NCBI GenBank assembly: GCA_022376925.1
Contig: JAIOJX010000028.1
Span: 67,669,001-67,733,000, forward strand
DNA: 64,000 nucleotides
Direction of reading: 5' to 3'
Source of the DNA: Tragulus kanchil
Lineage: Eukaryota > Chordata > Mammalia > Artiodactyla > Tragulidae
The notes beneath the pieces were generated by a model. It was given only the letters and a program-made list of their open reading frames with translations. It did no database searches and was not told the DNA's origin. This document shows positions 22,558 through 33,951 of this stretch, in pieces (the first letter of the stretch is position 1; each line of letters opens with the position of its first letter). Made by a program: the position numbers and the translations under genes.

Positions 22558-24656
22558 GTGAGTGCTGCTCAGAGGAAGGCACCAAGGCATTTGCTGTCTC
22601 TGCAGCAGAAAGCTCCACCTACAAATACCCATCTAATGCTTGCATACCTGTTATTTCAAATGGTGAAACCTATAGGAAAAAAAGAGTGGGTGGTGAACCC
22701 AAAGAGGAAAAAGGACGTTTTTCAGAAGACTTTGTGTTTTAGGGAACCCTTTGAAATAGCAGGAAAGGGAGAAAACCTTGTTAAATTAGTTAAAGAGGCC
22801 ATTGGGCTGAGGTGGATTTAATGCCTTAGTAGATGACCTAAGCAAACCAAAGCCTAAACCTCTAATGCCTCAAGGTTTAGAACTGAAGCCTAAAGGACAA
22901 TAAATCTTAAACAGCCAACTGGGATTTTCCAAATAAGGCAACCACTTAGGCTATAGTCAACCCAATAATTTACATTTTTAGCTTCTTCCTTTTCTCTGTA
23001 AAAGTCTTTCTGTTAATAGAGGGCTCCTAATCAACTCTGAATTAGCACTTTTGATTCAAATAAATTTTTACTCAAGCTCTTTTAATTTTTATTATGCCTC
23101 AGTTTACCACTGAACAACATTAAATGCAAGTATTAATTCAGTTGTTACAATTGCTTCTCTCATCTGCTCCTTGAGAACAGTGACACCCACATTTAATTGA
23201 TGGTAGGTATAAATATGACATAATAAAGACCCTAAGCTATTCTGAAGAGGTCTGATGGTAGTTGAATGGTGAACTAATGCCCACAAGAAAGTTAGTATCA
23301 ACACTGCAACATCTATAAACAATGATGATGTCACTATCCAGAGACAATCACTTGTATATAGAGGTGAAAATGAAACATTACCCACTTTGTTTTTCTCCCT
23401 TGATCATTTTTTTTAAGGATTTTATTTTGGTTTTATTTGGCCAATTGGTCTTTCATTTATTCATTTTTCATCTATATTTGTTCTTTGGCCTGTGTGGGCC
23501 TCCCATCACAGTGGCCTCTTTCGCTCAGAGCACCGGCTCTGGGCGCATGCACTCAGAGCTCCAGCTAGGTAGTTGGACACATTGGTCCAGCCTCTGTGGC
23601 ACGTGAGTGCTGCTCAGAGGAAGGCACCAAGGCATTTGCTGTCTCTGCAGCAGAAAGCTCCACCTACAAATACCCATCTAATGCTTGCATACCTGTTATT
23701 TCAAATGGTGAAACCTATAGGAAAAAAAGAGTGGGTGGTGAACCCAAAGAGGAAAAAGGACGTTTTTCAGAAGACTTTGTGTTTTAGGGAACCCTTTGAA
23801 ATAGCAGGAAAGGGAGAAAACCTTGTTAAATTAGTTAAAGAGGCCATTGGGCTGAGGTGGATTTAATGCCTTAGTAGATGACCTAAGCAAACCAAAGCCT
23901 AAACCTCTAATGCCTCAAGGTTTAGAACTGAAGCCTAAAGGACAATAAATCTTAAACAGCCAACTGGGATTTTCCAAATAAGGCAACCACTTAGGCTATA
24001 GTCAACCCAATAATTTACATTTTTAGCTTCTTCCTTTTCTCTGTAAAAGTCTTTCTGTTAATAGAGGGCTCCTAATCAACTCTGAATTAGCACTTTTGAT
24101 TCAAATAAATTTTTACTCAAGCTCTTTTAATTTTTATTATGCCTCAGTTTACCACTGAACAACATTAAATGCAAGTATTAATTCAGTTGTTACAATTGCT
24201 TCTCTCATCTGCTCCTTGAGAACAGTGACACCCACATTTAATTGATGGTAGGTATAAATATGACATAATAAAGACCCTAAGCTATTCTGAAGAGGTCTGA
24301 TGGTAGTTGAATGGTGAACTAATGCCCACAAGAAAGTTAGTATCAACACTGCAACATCTATAAACAATGATGATGTCACTATCCAGAGACAATCACTTGT
24401 ATATAGAGGTGAAAATGAAACATTACCCACTTTGTTTTTCTCCCTTGATCATTTTTTTTAAGGATTTTATTTTGGTTTTATTTGGCCAATTGGTCTTTCA
24501 TTTATTCATTTTTCATCTATATTTGTTCTTTGGCCTGTGTGGGCCTCCCATCACAGTGGCCTCTTTCGCTACAGAGCACCGGCTCTGGGCGCATGCACTC
24601 CAGAGCTCCAGCTAGGTAGTTGGACACATTGGTCCAGCCCCTCTGTGGCACGTGAG
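22558..24656. repeat. Direct duplication pair 8 (offset 1045-1049)
   Basis: Copy A 22558-23607 and copy B 23603-24656. Four bases are missing from copy A, all close to its right end: TCGCTCAGAG versus TCGCTACAGAG, GCACTCAGAG versus GCACTCCAGAG, and GTCCAGCCTCTG versus GTCCAGCCCCTCTG. Copy A stops in the middle of a SINE (at ACGTGA) that is complete only in copy B. The pattern fits an error-rich sequence end. Confidence 0.92.
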
Positions 24657-24738
24657 ATCTTCCTAGGCCAGGGATCTAACCAGCACCCCTTTCACTGCAA
24701 GGTGATGTCCTTACACACTGGACCACCAGGGAAGCCCC
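24449..24738 (-). mobile_element. CHR-like SINE
   Basis: Reverse-oriented and complete. Seen: TTTGGCCAATTGGTCTTTCA, TTTGTTCTTTGGCCTGTGTG, ACAGAGCACCGGCTCTGGGC, GTTGGACACATTGGTCCAGC, GAGATCTTCCTAGGCCAGGG and GGACCACCAGGGAAGCCC. Possible imperfect flanks CTCCCTTGATC (24440) and CTCCCTCTTAATC (24738). A head-truncated copy of the same element (23404-23607) is the end of pair 8 copy A. Confidence 0.87.
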
Positions 24739-24748
24739 TCCCTCTTAA

Positions 24749-24970
24749 TCTTTTTTTTTTTTTTTTTGGCATATAGTTCATTTGCAATGTTGTGTTAATT
24801 TCAGATGTACAGTAAAGTGAATCAATTATTCATATACATATATACACTCTTTTTTAGATTCTTTTTCCATATTGATCATTACAGAGTATTGAGCACAGTT
24901 CCCTGTACCATATGGTAGGACCTTATTAGTTATCTATTTTATGTATAATAGTGTGTCAATTCATGATTAA
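24749..24970 (-). mobile_element. L1 3'-UTR fragment
   Basis: T-rich start, then CAATGTTGTGTTAATTTCAG, ATGTACAGTAAAGTGAATCA, CAGTTCCCTGTACCATATGG and TAGGACCTTATTAGTTATCT. This is the reverse complement of an intermediate-age mammalian L1 3' untranslated region. It sits directly after the CHR-like SINE. Confidence 0.75.
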
Positions 24971-24975
24971 GCTAG

Positions 24976-25340
24976 GTATGAGTGTGAGAGTTGTTACCTT
25001 AGGTAAAAAAGGAACAAAAAAGAACTCAGAAAGAGAGTAGAATTCCTGACTTTATAGTTCCCAAGTAGACTTTTATAATTTTCTGTTGGAGATATTAGTC
25101 TACAAGTGGAAGAATGTTTGAAAAGGAATAACTGTGCACTGTTCCAAAATAAGAGGTTTGTAACAGAATAGCAGAAGTTGAGCTTGAATGTATGTCAGGA
25201 AGACTAGAGCATTCAAAGCATGGAATCCACATTAAAATTGCAGGGTAGGGAAGAATGAATAGTGAGCCATTTTCTGTACCCTAAAGAACATAAATGTACA
25301 TTGGTTGAAATGAGAGAGATAATGTAAAAGGGTTATTTTT
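24976..25340. other. Intergenic DNA, nothing recognised
   Basis: Purine-rich AT sequence between two L1 fragments; no coding frame or known repeat identified. Confidence 0.4.
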
Positions 25341-25346
25341 TTACAG

Positions 25347-27190
25347 TTAATTTTTTTTACTGAGATACAGTTGATGTACAATGTTATATAAGTTTCAGGT
25401 GTACAGCATAGGATTTCACAATTTTTAAAGGTTGTTCTCCATTTATAGTTAGTTATAAAATATTGGCTATATTCCCTGTGTTATACACCATATCCCTGTA
25501 GCTTATTTTATACATAGTGGGTCATACCTCTTAATCTCCTACCCCAGTCTTGCCCCTCCCTCTGCCCTCTCCCCACTGGTAACCACTAATTTGCTCTATA
25601 CATCTGTGGTCTATTTCTTTTTTGTTATATTCACTAGTTTGTTTTATTTTTTAGATTCCACGTGTAAGTGGTATCCTACAGTATTTGTCTTTGTATTTGA
25701 CTTATTTCACTTAGACCTTCCAAGTCCATCCACATTGTTACAGATGATAATGTTTCATTCTTTTTTACAACTAAATATTGCACTGGTATTCCATTGACTA
25801 TATATACCATATTATTTTTTATTAATTATTTTTATTTTGCTTTTACAGAGTTTTGTTATTTACAGCTATACATAAACCTAGATCAGTCATAGGTATTATC
25901 TTTGACCTCTCCATCTGAGCCCCCCTCCCAATTCCTCCCCATTGTTGCATAGCCCCCATGAAAGTTCCCTTAATCTTACAGTGTACTCACAATGGTTATC
26001 TCTTTTACATATGATAGTGTAGGTTTCCATGTTACTCTTTCCATACCTCTCACCAATTCTTCCCTCCCCACAATGTCCATGGGTCTTTTTCTATGCCTAT
26101 TTCTTCATTGCTACTCTGCATTTATCAGTGTCATCTTTCTAGATTCCATATATATGTCTCAGTACACTTTATTTGTTCTTTTTTTGACTTATTTCACTTT
26201 GTATAATAGGTTCTAGATTCATCCACTTCATTAGGACTGATTCAAATGCATTTCTTTTTACAGCTGAGAAGTACTCCATTGTATATGTACCATAGTTTCT
26301 TTATCCATTCATTCGTCGATGGACTTCTAGGTTGCTTCCATGTTCTAGCTGTTGTATAGAGAGCGGCAGTGAGCAATGGGGTACAGGTGTCCCTTCCAAG
26401 TTTGATTTCCTCAGGGTATAGGCCTAATAGTGGGATTGCTGGGTCATTTGGTGGCTCTATTCCTAGTTTTTTAAGGTATCTCCATGCTATCTTCCATAGT
26501 GGCTGTATCAATTTACATTCCCACCAACAGTGCAAGAGTATTCCCTTTTCTCTGCACCCTCTCCAGCCTTTATCATCTGTATATTTGTTGATGATGGCCA
26601 TTCTGACTGGTGTGAGGTGATATCTCATTGTAGTTTTGATTTGCTTTTTTTCTAATAACAAGCAACGTTGAGCATCTCTTCATGTGTTTTTTGGCTATTG
26701 GTATGTCTTCTTGGAGAGATGTCTCATTAGGTCTTTTTCCCATTTTTTAATTGGATTGTTTGTTTTTTCAGTGTTGAGTTGTCTGAGCTGCTTGTGTTAT
26801 ATATACCATATATTTTTTATCCATTCATTTGCTGATAGACACATAGATTGTTTCTATATCTTGGTTAATGTTTTCATGTCTTGGCTATTATAATTAATGC
26901 TGCTATGAATATTGGGTTGCATGTATCTTTCTGAATTAGTGTTTTTGGTTTTCTCAGATAAATACACAGGAGTGAAACTGCTGGGTCATATGTAGTTCTA
27001 TTTTTAGTTTTTAGAGAAATCACCTTAGTGTTTTTCACAATGGCTGTGCCAGCTTAGGAGAGTTTACTTTTCTCCACATCCTTATCATCATTTGTTATGT
27101 GTGGTCTTTTTAATGATAGTCATTCTGACATGTGTGAGGTGATACCTTATTGTGGCTTTGATCTACATTTATCTGATAGTTATCAGTGTT
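25347..27190 (-). mobile_element. Older L1 interrupted by a younger L1
   Basis: An intermediate-age L1 in reverse orientation occupies 25347-25812 (3' end: TTTTACTGAGATACAGTTGA, ATTCCCTGTGTTATACACCA, TCCACATTGTTACAGATGAT) and resumes at 26799 (ATCCATTCATTTGCTGATAG, AACTGCTGGGTCATATGTAG, a GTGAGGTGATACCTTATTG block). The interruption is the younger L1 at 25813-26798. The right-hand part is repeated at 27940-28331 by pair 9. Confidence 0.8.
25813..26798 (-). mobile_element. Young 5'-truncated L1 nested in an older L1, 13-bp target-site duplication
   Basis: Reverse-oriented L1. The plus strand begins with the T-rich tail, then TTACAGAGTTTTGTTATTTA, then ORF2 C-terminal codons on the minus strand. 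ATATATACCATAT flanks it exactly at 25800-25812 and 26799-26811. On the minus strand 26242-26661 the ORF2 C-terminus reads [20 protein letters not shown], where the family zinc-knuckle-like motif C-X3-C-X7-H-X4-C has lost its first cysteine (Gly instead). Endonuclease and reverse transcriptase domains are missing, so it cannot act on its own. Confidence 0.88.
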
Positions 27191-29042
27191 CAGCAAGAAA
27201 GAAAGATAACTGAATTTGAGGTAACTGAGATTTAGATGCTGATGGGATTTGAATAAGGGCCGTTTCCATACACTCCTGAGCAGATGATAGCAATTCTTAT
27301 AAACCCTTAAGTACTAGCTTTGTTTTTCTTTTTTATGTGACTTAAAAAAAATTGTTATCGAAACAAAGTCATCCATGATCTCATCAATTTGCTAACATGT
27401 ATTTCAGTGCTTATTCTGCTAGGCATTTTTATCTATACATATTTGTATATATTTATATCCATAACTGTATATTTTCCTATACTCTATTTGCATCTGTAGT
27501 TACATCTCTAACTATAGCTGTACCTATATCTGTATCTAAAAGTACTATGGCTTGGGAAATTCTGGGAATATAGTGACAGCTGGAAAGAAAAATAAAATAG
27601 AAGCTTATTGTCAATATTTATAACAAGGCTAGGTCACAAGTTATTTATTTGGACCTAAAAATATAAAAAGATGAGACTAAGTCATCAACAGCCATAAAGC
27701 CTGCATAGCAACATCAGCTTAGCAAAAGAAAGTAACAGGATGATTGAAGGATCTGAAATAGGAATTCACAAACCAACCAAAAAATATCACTGGAGAATGT
27801 GGTGCATCATCAGAAAATAATAGCTAAAAGCGGAGGAGTTTCTTCTGTTCCCATAATGGGTGAGTGTGTTTAACGATCTGGGGTTGGCCCACCCCCATGA
27901 AGTCTTTCCAAGTGTTGAGTTGTCTGAGCTGCTTGTGTTATATATACCATATATTTTTTATCCATTCATTTGCTGATAGACACATAGATTGTTTCTATAT
28001 CTTGGTTAATGTTTTCATGTCTTGGCTATTATAATTAATGCTGCTATGAATATTGGGTTGCATGTATCTTTCTGAATTAGTGTTTTTGGTTTTCTCAGAT
28101 AAATACACAGGAGTGAAACTGCTGGGTCATATGTAGTTCTATTTTTAGTTTTTAGAGAAATCACCTTAGTGTTTTTCACAATGGCTGTGCCAGCTTAGGA
28201 GAGTTTACTTTTCTCCACATCCTTATCATCATTTGTTATGTGTGGTCTTTTTAATGATAGTCATTCTGACATGTGTGAGGTGATACCTTATTGTGGCTTT
28301 GATCTACATTTATCTGATAGTTATCAGTGTTCAGCAAGAAAGAAAGATAACTGAATTTGAGGTAACTGAGATTTAGATGCTGATGGGATTTGAATAAGGG
28401 CCGTTTCCATACACTCCTGAGCAGATGATAGCAATTCTTATAAACCCTTAAGTACTAGCTTTGTTTTTCTTTTTTATGTGACTTAAAAAAAATTGTTATC
28501 GAAACAAAGTCATCCATGATCTCATCAATTTGCTAACATGTATTTCAGTGCTTATTCTGCTAGGCATTTTTATCTATACATATTTGTATATATTTATATC
28601 CATAACTGTATATTTTCCTATACTCTATTTGCATCTGTAGTTACATCTCTAACTATAGCTGTACCTATATCTGTATCTAAAAGTACTATGGCTTGGGAAA
28701 TTCTGGGAATATAGTGACAGCTGGAAAGAAAAATAAAATAGAAGCTTATTGTCAATATTTATAACAAGGCTAGGTCACAAGTTATTTATTTGGACCTAAA
28801 AATATAAAAAGATGAGACTAAGTCATCAACAGCCATAAAGCCTGCATAGCAACATCAGCTTAGCAAAAGAAAGTAACAGGATGATTGAAGGATCTGAAAT
28901 AGGAATTCACAAACCAACCAAAAAATATCACTGGAGAATGTGGTGCATCATCAGAAAATAATAGCTAAAAGCGGAGGAGTTTCTTCTGTTCCCATAATGG
29001 GTGAGTGTGTTTAACGATCTGGGGTTGGCCCACCCCCATGAA
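26771..29042. repeat. Direct duplication pair 9 (offset 1141)
   Basis: Copy A 26771-27901 and copy B 27912-29042, constant offset, no difference noticed. Copy A begins inside the young L1, so copy B carries 28 bases of that L1's truncated end without the rest of the insertion. That would be an odd breakpoint for a natural event. Filler is AGTCTTTCCA-like, about 10 bases. Confidence 0.92.
27195..27901. other. Unclassified AT-rich DNA, no gene
   Basis: Contains a local (TATCTAT/ATATCC)-type low-complexity stretch near 27430-27540 and an A-rich purine region. No coding frame. Repeated at 28336-29042 by pair 9. Confidence 0.4.
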
Positions 29043-29377
29043 CTCCTGACACTGATTAACCAGGATTTCCTTCAAGGATAGGGTCCCATAGTGGGGCGAA
29101 ACAGCCAAGAGTAGAACCAATATTGGTCGGGAGATGGACAATGATAAGAAAGGGATGTTCATGTAAAAGTGGGAAAGGAAAACAGAACCAGAAAATCTCA
29201 GAAAGCAATTCAACAAATTTTAAAACACTGCACACCAATTCTAGAAGAAGGAACCTTTGAAGTTAGAAAATGCCATTTAAACTAAGGTACCTTCTAAAGT
29301 CTCAGAAAAATAATTTTATATAAAAATAAATAACAAAAACTTTTATTCTAAATTCCATTAACAATTATCAAGGTAAA

Positions 29378-29723
29378 GCAATTCCCTGGTGGTCCAGTGG
29401 TTGGTTGAGAATCCACCTGCCAATGAAAGGGACATGGGCTTTGATCCCTGATCTGGAAAGAACCCACATGCTGCAGAACAACTAAGCCTGTGTGCCACAG
29501 CTGCTGAGCCTGGGCTCTACAGCATGCTAGCCAGAACTACTGAGCCCACATTTCACAACTACTGAAGCCCGAGCATCCTAAGAAACAGTTCTCTGCAACA
29601 AGAGAAGCCCCTGCAATGAGAAGCCCATGCACCATAAATAGAGAATAGCCGCCACCCTCACTCTCCACAGCTAGAGAAAGCGTGTGCATAGTGGCAAAGA
29701 TCCAGCACAGCCCCAAATACATA
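29378..29723 (+). mobile_element. CHR-2 SINE
   Basis: Forward copy with the classical CHR-2 body. Seen: TTCCCTGGTGGTCCAGTGGT, ATCCACCTGCCAATGAAAGG, CATGCTGCAGAACAACTAAG, CACAACTACTGAAGCCCGAG, GCAACAAGAGAAGCCCCTGC and AAGATCCAGCACAGCCCCAA at the 3' end. It differs from the CHR-like copies elsewhere in this window, which lack the CAACTACTGA repeats. Confidence 0.9.
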
Positions 29724-29739
29724 GACTGAAGGTGAAAGC

Positions 29740-30240
29740 ATGCTAGAATTATCTGCCTATTAAACAGATAAAAATTATAACCTATTTCAAAGCAAGTTTA
29801 ATGACATTTAGATGTACTCTAAGATACAAATGAATGACGTGTCTGAATTTTTAAAAAAATATCAGAAATAAGATGAAGGAACTCAAGAAAGAATGAGACA
29901 TAAAAAATCATATTAGATGGGGCAAACAAACAGACATTAACAAATAATGTCTTAAGAGAAATGAAACGTTAAAAGTTAAAAAAAAACTGAAATCCAAAAG
30001 GAAAAAGGAACAAAGAGAGATAAGCAAAGAAGATACACATAGATGATAAAAGTATCTGAAGAAGAAATCTAAAGAAAGAAAGAACAAATACTCAAAACTG
30101 GAATTAAAGAAAGTTTATCTGGAGGCTAAAAAGGAGATATTAAACTCTTATTGAAATAATACATTCTATCGTCAAGAATATCAACACAGAAAGACCATCA
30201 AGACCTATTTTAGGAAACTCCTTGAACTTGAAAGAAAAAA
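29740..30240. other. A-rich stretch, possibly an old LINE ORF1-like remnant
   Basis: Very A-rich plus strand with AAAAAGGAACAAAGAGAGAT, GAAGAAATCTAAAGAAAGAA and similar purine runs, resembling a decayed LINE or HAL1 coding segment. No open frame of useful length. The assignment is weak. Confidence 0.3.
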
Positions 30241-30262
30241 GAATCACTTGAGCCTTTCAGTT

Positions 30263-30595
30263 ATCTCATCCTCTGTCAGCCCCTTCTCTTCCTCTTTTCC
30301 CAGGTCTCCTCCTGCCCTCAATCTTTCCTAGAGTCTTTTCCAATGAGTCCTCTCTTCCCATCAGGTGGCCAAAGTATTGGAGCTTCAGCTTCAGCATCAG
30401 TCCTTACGATGAATATTCATGGTTAATTTCCTTTAGAACTGACTGGTTTGATCTCCTTGCAGTCCAAGGGACTCTCAAGAGTCTTCTCTAACACCACAGT
30501 TCAAAGGCATCAATTGTTCTGCACTCAGCTGTCTTTATGGTCCAACTCTACCATCCACATATGAGTACTGGAAAAACCATAGCTTCAACTTTTAT
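30263..30595 (-). mobile_element. BovB LINE fragment
   Basis: Reverse-oriented BovB 3' coding part. Seen: GTGGCCAAAGTATTGGAGCT, TCAGCTTCAGCATCAGTCCT, GATCTCCTTGCAGTCCAAGG, GACTCTCAAGAGTCTTCTCT, AAAGGCATCAATTGTTCTGC and GAAAAACCATAGCTTCAACT. Ends are diffuse; the terminal Art2 tail is missing. Confidence 0.87.
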
Positions 30596-30599
30596 GTCA

Positions 30600-31105
30600 G
30601 GTCTAAAGTATTTCGTTTTCACGTTTCTAAACCTTAAATGACACATATCACTATTTTAAATTCTATGAAAGTTAATAAAACAAAAATTAAGAAAAAATAT
30701 GTGGTTAGTAAGATAGCTGGCTTTCTTTTTTGGCTAAAAATAATGTATCAGTAACTAAGGTCAATTGCTATGTCAAATTTTTCTATAAGTAGAACAGGTA
30801 CTATGTTTAACAAAAGCTATTGGGTTAACCAGCCCTGCATTTATTTATCATTTTTTATTTATTCTGATGAATTAGTCTGATTGGCATCTTTATTTACTTC
30901 TACTATTAAGAATTAAAAGCTAAGGAAAAAAATAATCCATCTTTGGTTTAACATTTTTTTTGTAAATTACTGAACACATTTGAGAATAGATGGTAGATTT
31001 CCCCCCACTGGGAAAGAAAAAAACAATCTTTCACATATACTCCAAGTGAACTTCATAACCTCCGGTGGAATGAGAGATTTCTAAAGTGTGGGTCCTAAGT
31101 TAAGG
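30600..31105. other. Intergenic DNA, nothing recognised
   Basis: AT-rich. No coding frame, no repeat that I can name. Confidence 0.4.
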
Positions 31106-31107
31106 TC

Positions 31108-31240
31108 CTGGAGGAGGGCAGAGCAACCCACTCTAGAATTCTTGCCTGGGGAATCCCATGGACAGAAGAGCCTGGTGGGCTACAGTCCGTAGGATCTCAA
31201 AGAGTCAGGTACGGCTGAAATGACTTAGCACGCATGCACA
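31108..31240 (+). mobile_element. Bov-A SINE, head-truncated
   Basis: Seen: AGAGCAACCCACTCTAGAAT, TCTTGCCTGGGGAATCCCAT, AGAGCCTGGTGGGCTACAGT and AAGAGTCAGGTACGGCTGAA. Starts after the tRNA-like head. Confidence 0.85.
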
Positions 31241-31690
31241 CATGGAGTGTGGTGATGCTGGGTTGGACGACTATCCATCTTCCTGACAGAGCTTCCTTTA
31301 AGTGACTCCTAAGTACTTGAGTGTTGGATTTAGCCCGGGGTCTTTGGAATGAGAGAATCTTCTTGAAGGAGCTAGATGTGTGTTAACCTGATTTTTTTTT
31401 TTTTTTTAAGGATTAAATACTAATTTTTAGCCCTGGCAGAGCTCTGATAGTCTCATGTTAATATTTGCAGGATATTCGCCAGTGGACTATCTCTGTTTTT
31501 GCCTCACATTTTTCTTGAAGCTCTGTTTCAAGAATAATGTTGCTATTCCAATCTGTCACTCCCTGGGGCAAAAGAGCACTGCTGAGCATCCAAGGTTAGA
31601 TTTCTGTCTCTTATCATATATCTGGAACTTCTCTACAACAAAATATTTAGAACTTAATATACCCTTCTCGCTATGTATTTGAGACCCATA
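31241..31690. other. Intergenic DNA, nothing recognised
   Basis: Contains a T-run near 31393-31407. The 75-codon open frame at 31455-31682 shows no domain, signal or codon pattern that would support a gene. Confidence 0.4.
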
Positions 31691-33951
31691 GTTTGTCATA
31701 TTGTTCTTCATCTTGTAGCTTTCACTCTTTTCAATCAGACCCTCTTCTGTTTATTAAGGAAGTTAATTAGTTAATACAATATTTGAGGACTATATGAGAA
31801 TATATATGAGGTCAGGAAGGTACCTCAGAGATTTCATCAGCCCCTACATGTATAACAGAGGAAAGAGCTGACACCAGAGAAGTTATGATTTTCTAGTGTT
31901 TACAAAGCAAGTTCACAGCTAATACTTTTTGTAACTGTACTCAGGGTGTAAGTTAATTTACAATGTAATCCATGTTGAAGCAATGAAAAAAATTCTGGAT
32001 TATTAATTGTTTCAAAAAGATTGTTACCCATATGAATCCTCTAAAGTTATATGCAGAATATACATAATACTGATTGTGTAACTGATTTTTCAAGGTCATG
32101 GATACAATACCAAATAAAATAAAACATATTAATTTTGTTGCAGTATTTGTTCTATAACACACTTGTTTTCCTTTGTATTACCTTTATGGTACTTTAGAAA
32201 TACTGAAAAATACTTGATACCAGTTATACCAGTTATATACTATGTTTAATTAACATAGTATATCATGTTTGATTATCAAAATTGATTTGCTATGGTAAAT
32301 TCTCATCCTTTTCTTTTCTTTTACCCCTTGGAAGCCCTGTCACGCAGGTTGATGGTTTCTTGGAAAGGTAACCTTTTCCTTGTCTTAGTGGCAGAGGCTG
32401 CTCTGGTTTTTCCCACATATCCTATGGAGGTTTTACTCTCTTTTTACTCCTGTCTCTTAAAATTAGCAATCTCCAGTTTCCTTCCATGATTCTTTTAATT
32501 TATATCCACATATTTTTTGTATTTTCAAATATTTCCACATATTAAACAATTATCTTTGCATACATGATTTCTGGTATTTTTTGCTTGTTTCCAACTTCTG
32601 CTTCATTTATTATGCTAAAGCCTTTGACTGTGTGAATCAAACTGTGGAAAATTCTGAAAGAGATGGGAATACCAGACCACCTCACCTGCTTCCTGTGAAA
32701 CCTGTATGAAGGAAAAGAAGCAACAGTTAGAGCTGGATATGGAACAACAGACTGGTTCCAGATTGGGAAAGGAGTACATTAAGGCTGCATATTGTCATCC
32801 TTTTGCTTAAACCTGGTGAAACAAGCTGGAATCAAGATTAGTTTGTCATCTTGTTCTTCATCTTGTAGCTTTCACTCTTTTCAATCAGACCCTCTTCTGT
32901 TTATTAAGGAAGTTAATTAGTTAATACAATATTTGAGGACTATATGAGAATATATATGAGGTCAGGAAGGTACCTCAGAGATTTCATCAGCCCCTACATG
33001 TATAACAGAGGAAAGAGCTGACACCAGAGAAGTTATGATTTTCTAGTGTTTACAAAGCAAGTTCACAGCTAATACTTTTTGTAACTGTACTCAGGGTGTA
33101 AGTTAATTTACAATGTAATCCATGTTGAAGCAATGAAAAAAATTCTGGATTATTAATTGTTTCAAAAAGATTGTTACCCATATGAATCCTCTAAAGTTAT
33201 ATGCAGAATATACATAATACTGATTGTGTAACTGATTTTTCAAGGTCATGGATACAATACCAAATAAAATAAAACATATTAATTTTGTTGCAGTATTTGT
33301 TCTATAACACACTTGTTTTCCTTTGTATTACCTTTATGGTACTTTAGAAATACTGAAAAATACTTGATACCAGTTATACCAGTTATATACTATGTTTAAT
33401 TAACATAGTATATCATGTTTGATTATCAAAATTGATTTGCTATGGTAAATTCTCATCCTTTTCTTTTCTTTTACCCCTTGGAAGCCCTGTCACGCAGGTT
33501 GATGGTTTCTTGGAAAGGTAACCTTTTCCTTGTCTTAGTGGCAGAGGCTGCTCTGGTTTTTCCCACATATCCTATGGAGGTTTTACTCTCTTTTTACTCC
33601 TGTCTCTTAAAATTAGCAATCTCCAGTTTCCTTCCATGATTCTTTTAATTTATATCCACATATTTTTTGTATTTTCAAATATTTCCACATATTAAACAAT
33701 TATCTTTGCATACATGATTTCTGGTATTTTTTGCTTGTTTCCAACTTCTGCTTCATTTATTATGCTAAAGCCTTTGACTGTGTGAATCAAACTGTGGAAA
33801 ATTCTGAAAGAGATGGGAATACCAGACCACCTCACCTGCTTCCTGTGAAACCTGTATGAAGGAAAAGAAGCAACAGTTAGAGCTGGATATGGAACAACAG
33901 ACTGGTTCCAGATTGGGAAAGGAGTACATTAAGGCTGCATATTGTCATCCT
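31691..33951. repeat. Direct duplication pair 10 (offset 1150)
   Basis: Copy A 31691-32801 and copy B 32841-33951, constant offset, one substitution near the left edge (TCATATTG versus TCATCTTG). The 39-base filler 32802-32840 carries ACAAGCTGGAATCAAGATT, exactly the text found in the single-copy BovB continuation after copy B (about 34001-34019), and TTTGCTTAAACCTGGTGAA resembles a deleted version of what precedes it. So the end of copy A is a damaged version of the true continuation. Confidence 0.93.
32235..32263. other. Perfect 12-bp inverted repeat, 5-base loop
   Basis: ATATACTATGTT, loop TAATT, AACATAGTATAT. It is preceded by two ACCAGTTAT repeats. The same hairpin stands at 33385-33413 in the duplicate. 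AT-rich, no transcript or terminator context; function not inferred. Confidence 0.85.

Larger units (their letters stand above)
20463..22633. repeat. Direct duplication pair 7 (offset 1091 falling to 1081)
   Basis: Copy A 20463-21552 and copy B 21554-22633. The offset drops by 10 across the (TA)n tract because copy B has five fewer TA units; I see no other difference. The right-hand 75 bases of the unit occur a third time at the start of pair 8 copy B. Confidence 0.92.

Noticed and set aside
29740..30240. A-rich region as a gene or matrix-attachment site
   Set aside because: No open frame, and a decayed LINE segment explains the composition at least as well; evidence too weak for a firm call.
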